Below are positions 55,481-64,000 of a stretch of 64,000 bases of DNA, piece after piece. The stretch is from NCBI RefSeq assembly GCF_018691265.1, contig NW_024881296.1, forward strand, positions 12,059,427 to 12,123,426, in the 5' to 3' direction. The notes below the pieces were generated by a model. That model made no database searches. It saw only the letters and a list, made by a program, of their open reading frames with translations, and was not told the origin of the DNA. The position numbers and the translations under genes are program-made. Positions within the stretch are counted from its first letter, which is position 1. Each line of letters starts with the position of its first letter. The stretch comes from Tyto alba. Lineage: Eukaryota; Chordata; Aves; Strigiformes; Tytonidae.

Positions 55481-57293
55481 GCCTTTGTGCACGCTAAGGG
55501 CCCTGCCCTGGGAAAAATGGGATCTGTAATGTTCACTGATGCAATAACCACTGGTTGTATACACCGAGGCTGAGAGGCTTTAAGTATATATATACATATA
55601 TATAGTTATGGAGAAAAGGAGCGATGGTGAGAGCAAGTGAAGTCCAGTTCTTCAGAGCATTGAGAACTTGGTGATTATGCTGTTTAGAGCCCATCTGTAA
55701 ATGCAGACACGTAAAGGTCTCTGTTCCTTACAGCAATGTTGGGGAGAGGATTTAGTCATAAAGCTTGAGGGGAAAAGGGACTTACTGGTTTTCAGAAAAG
55801 CTCTGAAGGTCTGGAAAAGTCTTAGGAGTTCTTCCAGCTCTCCCCCTATACAGCACGTGCAAAGACTTAAACAAATTAAGCTTTGCTCTCAAAACTACCT
55901 TGGGAATCACATTAAGGGAGGTGCTAAATTAAAAACAACACTGCTGACATAATTAGTGTTTGGGGGGTTTAGCCTTCAAAATGAAATTGTCCAAAAAATT
56001 CATATCCCCAAAACCCAAAAAACCCCAAACCCAGATAATTCAAACTTCTGAAAACTGCTACCAGCTATTTTTATAGGATGCTCTCTGGAAACAGACTCTC
56101 GCTCTGTCAATGCAGACAAGTGTTTCTGAGGCACTGGGGACTGTGAGTTATTTCTCTCTCTTATGCAGGACATCGCTGATTTAGGTCACACCAACAGGAC
56201 TAACAGTTCCATTTAAAGAAACGCTGAGATGGGTAGAGAGGTTTTTTTAAAAAAAGACTTCCTGCTGGAAGGAAATCTGCATTTCCAAGCTGCTGATGAC
56301 CTTTTTGACAACAAAAAACCCGTAATGCTTTACAAGAGTCTGCCCAGCTCCAGCCTTACCCTGTCAGCGCAGGAATATTATCCACCTCCTGCCATCCTAA
56401 AGACAAAAGACCCAAGTAAAATGCTTTTCAGTTTTATATCAGTTACTCATCCTGTGTTTGCTTCATGATGTGAAGCTGAACCCTCCTACAGACTTTAATT
56501 GAGTTAAATCATTGCCAGAACATTTTAGGCTCCCTCTTGCACACCCTTCAATGTGTGCATCTCTGATGAGGCATGTGAGCGAGGACGCGCTCCCAGGACA
56601 TTTGGGCAGCCAGCCACCTACCTACCTGTGGGCTCCAAATATTTCCATCAACCGTATTTCACTTGAACATTTCTTTCTTGTTTAGGCTATCATCAAAGTT
56701 GGGGAGGGGAATAGGGAGGAGCCACGAGCAATTTACTGGAATATCTACAGGCATTCCCCAGATTTCCCATCCTCCTCCTTAATTGGATATTATTCCTCAT
56801 TAATGACTCTGTCAGAGCCTGTAGAGTACTAATTGTCCGTGGTTCCTCTCTCTTTCCCTCTTCTCTTCCCTCCCAGAGATTAGTCTTTTGTTCAAGTTCA
56901 TGAGGTTTAATTTCTGTTCCTCTCACAGAGATGGGCAGCACATCCAACCTTTGTTTCACCCGAGCCCTCAGAGCCCGGCATCACCTCCCTGGAATGGTTC
57001 TTTAGGATAAGGGGAAGACACAAAGCCTCCTGCCTGCTTCATTATCAGTCACCAAAGCCCAGCCACGCCGACGCTCTTGCCGTGGTCCAGCACAGCAGTG
57101 AGCCTGTTGCCACCTTGCGCACCCCCAAAGCTCCCGTTTCACCTCTTGGGCAGGTAGAAACCCGAAGGAGAGTCAGAAGTCATCTAAGTCTTTCAAAAAA
57201 AGCAGAGGACGGGTGGACATTTGCTCCTTGTCGCCCCCATTTATCTTTGAGGGGCTTGTGTTCTTTCAAAACAAAACAGCTAATCCCAGAAGA
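55481..57293. other. Single-copy DNA with a TA tract
   Basis: (TA)n-like tract at 55584-55605. 56690-56960 is pyrimidine-leaning. Frames of 79-88 codons lack family resemblance. Nothing else recognised. Confidence 0.5.
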
Positions 57294-57315
57294 GCAAACA
57301 AACAAACAAACAAAA
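57294..57315. repeat. (AAAC)n microsatellite
   Basis: About five AAAC units. Confidence 0.88.
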
Positions 57316-57559
57316 CTTAATTTAAGCGCCTATTAATCAAGGACTGACATGAAGAACAAATGGCTTTCAATGGCTGAATTATTTTGCGTTGCTGACTGCC
57401 TTGGTAAGCTTTTGGCAGGTTTTTGGCATTTTTCTGACAGGGTACCTTGCTAGGATATTTTAGGTCAGTATATTTAAAGCACGAAACCCGGTAAGGTTTC
57501 CACTGGTGCTAGCAAATCCCCTGACATGATTTTGGGTGTGATAGCCTGTTTTGACTTAT
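57316..57559. other. Short unique stretch
   Basis: AT-leaning; nothing recognised. Confidence 0.45.
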
Positions 57560-57770
57560 GGCCTACTTGGTCGGGGCCAGCGCACGTTCCTGCCATTGTC
57601 TCCCTCGTTGCTCTGGAGATGCTCGTCCCCGAGGCTCGCCCTCGTTAGCATGCGACGCGGCCGGGAGCCATCGGGCTGTGACCCCCAGCGCCGGGGGGAG
57701 CCCCGCCAGGTCCGGCCATTCCCGCAGCCCTGCCCCGGCATTGCAGGCGCTCAGGGAGACGGGTGGCCTC
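57560..57770. promoter_or_regulatory. Compact CpG cluster
   Basis: About 200 bp with dense CpG (GACGCGGCCGGGAG, CAGCGCCGGGGGGAG) between CpG-poor flanks. A 161-codon plus frame crosses it and has no domain. Could be a small promoter-like island. Confidence 0.3.
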
Positions 57771-59128
57771 TCTCTTCGACCTTGTCTGGGATTTCTGCCA
57801 TGCCTGCGGAGCGCAGCCCTCCTGTCCCAGTTGCTTTTGTGACGGGGGACGCTGGAGCCGAAGCCTGGGCTGTGTGGGGAGGCAAGGGGGCTTTTGCTGA
57901 TGTCTTCAGGGGAGTTAAAGTGCCACTACCTGCCTTCTGCTGTCCTGGGGGCCTGCTAGCAGGAATCACAGCTATGCTGCCCAAGCGTACTTTTTCTCTG
58001 TCCTGTAACTCTCTTGCTACTACAGCCACAGGCTGACTTGTTACTGCCTGCAGTCATCACGGAGCAATACAGACCTTGGCACCATTCAGAGAACATGAGT
58101 GCGTCTTTTAACCACTGCTACCCAGGGAAACCTCACTTTCCCACAAGCACCAGAAGATTTGAAGGCAATTCTTCAGGAAGACCCTCCGTAACGGGAAATT
58201 AGTACTTGAAAAAAGATCAAAACTTTTTTAAAAATCCACACAGAATTGTAGTTTTTCTGTTAGCCAAACCACACAGGTTAAGGTGAAGGTAAGATATTTG
58301 TCAGAGGAGCTACAGGCTCTCCAGCCATCGAGTCAGCCTGATGTGGTTCAGTGTCCAGGTCATCCCAGGACACTGACAAGGCAATGGCAAATGATCTGGC
58401 TCCCGTCCGGAAGCCTCACATTTCAGGCTGGTCTGTCTGTCGGGGAGGTCCTGCCGGTGCCTCGCGGCTATCCATCCGTTCCACCTCAGCCAAGGTCAGC
58501 CCTGCCTGGGCTACAGGCACAACCTGCCACTCGGTCCCTGGTTTCCAGCCTCAGCACGGCTCCTGCCCCGGCTGCCAGGTCTGTACTAGGTGCCTGGTGT
58601 CAAACAGGTCTCAGCGGTCTTCTTCCTCTCCTCCAGTCCCTGGCCGTGGTGTAACACCACATCCAGAGCACTCACAGCCTCTTGGGCTTCCTCCCTCACT
58701 TCCTGGGATCTGCTTGCCCCCCCAAACTCTCATTCTTAGGATGGCAACATCTGGGCTGATCATGCTACTTTTGCCTGATTCAGATGTGGAGACAGCTTAT
58801 TTTTCTGAAGGCAACAGACAGGAAGGCAGACCTTCCTCTCACACATGCCAGCGCCGCCTCTGTAGTGTTTTAGGAGAGAAACGCTTCCAGGGGTCCAGGA
58901 CACCTGGAGCAGGAGAGCTAGTGTTCCCTGATCTCATCCTGAGAAATATAGGACAGCAGAGACTACGTGGTGGTTAGAAACTCTGCTATAAGGTCTGACC
59001 CATTTTTGTCCTCTAAAAGCAATATAACATCTGCTCTCAGTATTTCTGTGTGCCATTTCAGAAATATCTCTGGAAAAGCACTGCTAATTCATGCCCTGTC
59101 CACCTTAAAATTGTATTATTGCAGCCTC
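57771..59128. other. Single-copy DNA, no gene seen
   Basis: Moderately GC-rich to 58970. The 208-codon plus frame 58351-58977 is S/P/R-rich, overlaps another frame and has no domain. Not supported as coding. Confidence 0.5.
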
Positions 59129-59168
59129 TAGTTTATATATGCCTGGGGATGGATCTTTATATAAACTA
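59129..59168. repeat. Perfect 11-bp inverted repeat, 18-nt loop
   Basis: TAGTTTATATA at 59129-59139 and its exact reverse complement at 59158-59168. AT-only apart from one G/C pair, so chance is more likely than for the 2180 hairpin. Confidence 0.8.
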
Positions 59169-61107
59169 AAACTTCCACAGAAGATTATCTTGGGGATAAA
59201 TTCAGTGGCAAAATGAACCTGTACCTGGCAGTTAAACCTCAGATCGGCCCAGCTGTCCTGCAGAGCCTGCTGTGAGTAAGTGGGAATAAATGTTAGTTGC
59301 TCTGTGCTGAGGCATGCCTATAGAGCAGCAGGTTTTTGGAGGCTCTTTGGACTTTGCTTCTGGAGGCGGCGGGGAGAAAGGGCTTGGAAAGACATCTCCC
59401 CATAGCTACCCAGCCGGTGCAGGCAGCCAGCGAGCCAGACCCACGGGCTTGGGGTAAGGGGATGAGGGGCGGTAGAGATCCCGGAGGCTGCAGTTCCCAA
59501 TTTCCTCATGCCTCGGTGTCATGACCTGGAAATGATGAACAGAAATCCCTGTGGTTAACATCAAGGGAGTCCCTTCAGTGGCACGCAGTCGTGAGGCAGA
59601 GGGGCTCGGCTCTGCTTATCAGGGTGCCTTTCACGCCCTGGAAGAAGAAAGCAAAATCTCTGTAGACCCTCCATGCCAACCTGAGGTCTGGGAGACCTGA
59701 CACCTCCCGGAGGTCCCAGCTACTGCTAAAACTCTTCTCCCATTCCCGAGCGAGAAGTTTTTCTTCTGCTGATATTAACTGCCAGTAAATATTCCTCTAA
59801 TCTGCGAGCCATCAAAAATGCTGGCTCCACTTATTTTAGAGTCCATCTTTGACCTTTACTGCTGTGAAATATATCTATTGATATTCCACCAGAGGCTATA
59901 AAACATCTGGCCTGACTGAGCACCAAATAGCTGGAATTTTCTACCCATTTCAGCCTGTGGCATTGACCCCAAATGACAATTTATCTGTGCCATTTCTGAG
60001 TCCCCTGGAACCCATGGGGCCTGAGATGCCAGGAGCAGTGTTGATCCACTGAGCAAACCCAGCCTGCGCCTGGCTGAATGGAGAAGACCCGATTTTGAAG
60101 GAAGAACTCTGCCGTTAAATAGAATTGTACAACAGCCTTCAAGGCAGGGCGATTAGATTGAAGGATGTCTGCCCTTGCACACACCCTCCCCGCACCCAGT
60201 GTCGCTGCTGGATGGCAAAGCAATGGGAAAAGACAGAAGAGATGTGGATGCCCAGGCAAGGTGACACCAGTTCCCCCTTCAGAGACTGGGTTACCCCACC
60301 ACCGTGGCTGTGCCCCTGCACCTCCAAACCCCTCAGGGATCCTGAGCAACACAGAAAAGAGCCAGGTGCAGGGGTTAGTAACTCGGACAAACAGACGGCC
60401 AAAAGCGATGACTTTCAGCAGGCCTGGGGCGAGGAGAAGACACCTGCGTGTCAGCCAACAGGCTCATCTGCTGTGGTGCTGCACTTATTGCAGCTGCAAA
60501 ACACCCACCACGACCTCGGCTTGGGGTGTCCCCAACATCTGCAGTCTGCCCGGGCTGAGAGATGGTACCTTGCTGCACACCCTGGGGTTTCTGACACTGT
60601 CCCTTCCTCTGTCTCTTCTCCACAGACCGTGGGGCTGCCGTCTGGTGAGGCTGGAGAGGACTGGACATCATTTGGAAGTAATTTTCTTGGAGAGCAAACA
60701 ACACTTGACCTTGCATTTCTTTTGGTGGGTCGCCAGGAAGGTCAGCTGCCCAGCGGCATTTTTGGTGGTGGCAACCATAGCGGCGAGGCATCGCAATATC
60801 TTCAACTGCACATCTAATTCCCTGTGTTTTCTACTACAGATGAATAGACAAAAGACCTCCCAGGCGGGGAGGGGGGCCCTGCTCCACCAGAATTTGGATT
60901 TTTCACTGTCAGCCAAGCAGAGGATCCAAACTCCAACAATGAGCTCCCTGCTCCAGACGAAAAACATTTATAACCTCTCCAAGCCGAGCTCTGGCAGGGC
61001 GATACAGGCTGTGAGCTCCACAAGCTAATGACCTTGAAAGTATCCATTTATCTCGGCCTTTCCCCCCAGCTTGAGATGCCACAGAAAATGTGAGGATTGC
61101 TTTCTTC
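59169..61107. other. Single-copy DNA, no supported gene
   Basis: Unique, GC-neutral sequence. Two overlapping plus frames (60125-60817, 230 codons; 60165-61028, 287 codons) and minus frames oppose each other. None has a domain, and their S/T/P/C-rich composition is typical of translated non-coding DNA. Confidence 0.5.
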
Positions 61108-61121
61108 TTTTTTTTTTTTTT
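61108..61121. repeat. Poly-T tract, 14 T
   Basis: T run in a wider T/C-rich stretch followed by TTGAACAG. No retroposed body recognised. Confidence 0.85.
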
Positions 61122-62852
61122 CTTTTCCTTTTTGAACAGGGGGGATGAATATTCAGGGAATGCAGGCAACATGGAAACTGCTCGGTTTCACCTCTCTGGC
61201 TGGAGCTGAGCGCCAACAGCCCAGTGGAAACCAAGAGTGCGGGGTAGTGAATCCTCCTGTCCCTGGTGTGCCAGGAGGGCAGTCTGCAGGGAAGGGACAT
61301 CAGTGCTCTGCCTCCATTACCTGACGGCTCCACACTGGCTGCTCTTTCATTAATCTTCATCAATGAACAGTATTTATAACCAACAAAACCCAATCCTTCG
61401 AACCCGCTGTTCTTACCCACTAAAGGCAGCTCATAGTTTGGTGTAATGTGACAACCTGAACTGCATTCAAAACCGGGCAACAGGTTAGAAACGTCCCTGG
61501 AACAACTGGAGCTGGTGCACGGGAAATGGTATTCCTTTGGGGAAAGCACTGACTCCCTGGAGGTCTTTACTTTTCAAAGTCAGTGTCTGCTTTTTATGCA
61601 TTGCCACTGTATGGAAACCACTCATTGGCACAGCAGGGTGCTCCCTTTCTTATGGGATATACAACTTGGGTGTAAAATAATCCCGCTTCATTTCCTCTGG
61701 CATTCAGTACAGACAGCTTAAAGTGAAAAGAGAAGTCACACAAAGCAGCCCAGACGATGGACATGGGTAGAAGCTGCTATTAAGAAACATCCTTCTACTT
61801 ACAGAAAAAAAAAAAAACAACCTTATTTGCCAAGATGTTTTCTGACTGCTGCACGTGTTAGTCCTCTTACAGATGTGGTGGCACCCAACCACTTTATTTC
61901 CTTATATCCTCCAGTGTACAGTCCACTCTGGCTGCTGCTCTGCAGATGCTCCAGCACCCGCAGGCAGGGACCTGCTGCTCACCTTTGTTTTCAGCCAGTA
62001 CAGTGGGCTGTCTGCTGGGACTAGCATTTGGGCTCCAGAGAGAATTTGCTGGCTGCTGCCTTTGAAGCTGCAGCAGCAAGCATCAGCTCGTGTTTCCATT
62101 TTAGGCATACATGCAATGTACATCTTTGCTTACTGGACACTCTGGGATGCAATCCAGCCTCAGGAATTCTTGGCTTCCCTCTGGGTTTTGATGACTTTGA
62201 TGGTGGTGGTGCACTGAAGGGGTCCACGGTAGTCATCTCCTGACTCACTGCCAGCAGGATGGAGACTCATACGGAGACCTGAAGAACAGAATTTTTATTC
62301 CAGAAGACACACCCTGCAAGGTGGGTGCTGCGCTGCCCACACACACAGAGCTGCCCCCACCCAGTGCTGCCACTGGAGACGTGGCTGCAGGGCTAGGCAT
62401 AGCGAGGACACTAGACAGGTGCAGGCTGCCCCATGCATGGCTCCACCGCCCAGATCCATGCTTTTTGGCAGGGCGGGGAGGTTGAGCCAACTCCTTGTAC
62501 TTCCCCCATCCTACCCCCTCAAGTGCCTGGCTCCCCGGGTGCTAACCAAACACCCCAGATCACTGGACAAGGCCTCAGTTCAGCCAGGTACTTCAGCATC
62601 AGCTTTAAGCAAGAGATTCAAAGTTTGTCAGTATTTAGGGAAGTACTTCAGGGGACTGCTTGCACAGCCAGTTCGTATTTAGCTTGAACATGGCTATCAG
62701 AGCCCGACTGCTATAAAAGTACCTTTATGATATGCAGGTTTAATTATTTCTTTAAAAACAAAAATCCCTTCACAGAAAAAGAAATGCCAAAGCCTTTTCA
62801 AAGCTCGTTAATGCAGTGAATAAGAAGCCAGAGTTGATTTACATAACAGAGA
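61122..62852. other. Single-copy DNA with a poly-A tract
   Basis: A12 at 61805-61816. The 174-codon minus frame 61025-61549 and the 120-codon plus frame 61855-62217 have no recognisable domain. Nothing else recognised. Confidence 0.5.
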
Positions 62853-62870
62853 TATACATACGTATGTATA
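62853..62870. repeat. Perfect 18-bp palindrome
   Basis: TATACATACGTATGTATA is its own reverse complement. It is built of alternating purine-pyrimidine steps, which favours cruciform or Z-like structure. Confidence 0.85.
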
Positions 62871-63334
62871 CGTGCATGAAAAGCATTTGCAGAGCATTCT
62901 AAAAATAGGAGACATTTCAGAGGTTTTTGGGCAAGTAAATCTTTACATGCTTTTCTGTTTTATTGCTTCCCTCCAAATTAGGAGTTTAAATGAAAATCCA
63001 GTCCTCCTGTTTTGTACAATCTGCAAGCCAGTGAACCACAGACTTTCCTACAAACACCTCTCTCTCACTCCTCCATTGCAGGAGCAACCAAGAACACCCA
63101 GTGCTACAGGGATGAAGGTCAGTAAAGGAGAGATGGTTTTGTCTCTAGTCTTGCAGTTCTCCTAAAATGAAATTCATCCCTTAATTTGGAGGGCAATTTT
63201 CCTCTGAGGACAGTAGGAAAACAGTAGTAGTTCCCTGCGAAACACTCACGATTTTAACGTGTCGGTGTTTGGAGGTTTGAGGTATCTAAGCAGAAAAGGG
63301 AGGAGGTTGAGCTCTTGTGAACTGTGTGCTCCAA
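62871..63334. other. Single-copy DNA, no gene seen
   Basis: Unique; nothing recognised. The 97-codon plus frame 62872-63165 has no domain. Confidence 0.5.
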
Positions 63335-63460
63335 ATACCTGAAACTATGCTTAATCTAAAGCTTAGGCGTAGCTTTACCAACTTGGGTGGAGTGGCTTTC
63401 ATACTTCACGCTAAGCGTATGCTTAACTGCTCCTCTGGGTCGGGGCCCCAATTAGCACAC
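63335..63460. repeat. Old sauropsid interspersed repeat
   Basis: ACTATGCTTAATCTAAAGCT at the left, then CACGCTAAGCGTATGCTTAA and CTGCTCCTCTGGGTCGGGGC then CCCAATTAGCAC. This follows a repeat frequent in turtle, crocodilian and bird DNA, whose two halves read gcttaactttaagcatgtga and aagttaagcatgtgcttaag and end in gctggatcggggcccc. The two halves are inverted copies of one another. Family name not recalled. Confidence 0.58.
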
Positions 63461-64000
63461 CAAGATCTAATTATATTCACAGTTACAGCTGCATAAGACT
63501 GTATTAAGCAAATCGCTTTGCACCAGTAAAAAAAATTAGATTATGATTTGGCTCAGGATAGAAAGGGAGAGCACGACACAGAAAAAGGTATCTTGTTGCA
63601 GGGTGCCGCTGCCTCTGTTACATTATGTTTGTTCCCTGACAACTCTCTGTCCTCTTAAAACATCTCTGCTCCAACCTCCTCACTCAGACCAGTCTTTCTA
63701 ATTCCTTCTGCAAAACAGCCTCTCAGCAGAAAGTGTTTGCATGCCAGTAAGGTCCTGCCATGCCTAAGGATCCCCCAATTTCTAAATCAAAGCCCATTAG
63801 CTAAAATCTACACAAAGCCATAGGTAAAATGCATTGTCCGTGAGTTAAACTTGTGCCTGTGCTCATGAGTAAACCACACGTTGGTGAGATTGTCATCTCT
63901 ATTTCTTCATCTTTCCCTTCTCCATCAAGCCATTTAGACCCTGATCCTTGTGCTTCAGGCACCAGCTAACAATAGTCATAAGGAAAGCCCATGGACTTCA
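63461..64000. other. Single-copy DNA, no gene seen
   Basis: Unique sequence to the end of the window; nothing recognised. Confidence 0.5.

Noticed and set aside
60125..61028. Overlapping 230- and 287-codon plus-strand frames
   Set aside because: They overlap each other and minus-strand frames, lack domains and read like translated non-coding DNA.
1..64000. CRISPR array, prokaryotic operon, phage or plasmid content
   Set aside because: No spaced direct repeats, ribosome-binding sites or dense coding. Sequence texture and repeats are those of a vertebrate.

Overview
The window looks like intergenic DNA from a bird, or less likely another archosaur or turtle. The best evidence is a CR1 retrotransposon of the avian type at 23512-24195 on the minus strand, with a second CR1 3' piece at 3352-3480. 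Overall repeat density is low, and the remainder is a mix of AT-rich single-copy DNA and short GC- and CpG-rich patches. I found no protein-coding gene, exon chain, tRNA, rRNA, snRNA or known microRNA that I can support. Nearly all open frames are short, overlap on both strands, and read like translated non-coding DNA.

Layout. 1-11 kb alternates GC-rich patches (240-1100, 6560-7000, 9655-9815, 10600-10830) with AT-rich stretches that resemble distal regulatory DNA (1215-1640, 7040-7330, 8640-8960, 10010-10560, 10950-11110). It also holds a CR1 tail and the worn end of a second CR1-like element. 11-20 kb holds a MIR-type SINE, a chance-looking 346-codon open frame, a long AT-rich block (16500-17660) and a fossil of an L1-like retrotransposon (19679-19945). 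20-32 kb carries further MIR pieces, the main CR1, a purine-rich stretch and a decayed CR1-like reverse-transcriptase piece. 32-54 kb is mostly featureless single-copy DNA with microsatellites, two MIR copies and several GC-rich patches. The strongest CpG-island candidate, at 53150-54300, contains a run of 23 G. 54-64 kb is again single-copy, with a possible regulatory block (55240-55480), a CpG-rich patch (57560-57770) and an old sauropsid-type repeat near the end.

How the parts fit together. There is no operon or pathway here. The window is best read as a gene desert or a very long intron. Its likely functional content, if any, is cis-regulatory: AT-rich candidate enhancers and CpG-rich patches that might start unannotated transcripts. 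The clearest biological record is a layered set of retrotransposon fossils: L1-like, CR1-like, MIR/CORE-SINE and avian CR1. No undescribed system is evident. The observations most worth checking are the L1-clade fossil, the in-frame CR1-like tail, the AT-rich candidate conserved blocks and the 53-kb CpG island. All repeat-family calls are from recognition of consensus-like words and translations, not from an alignment.
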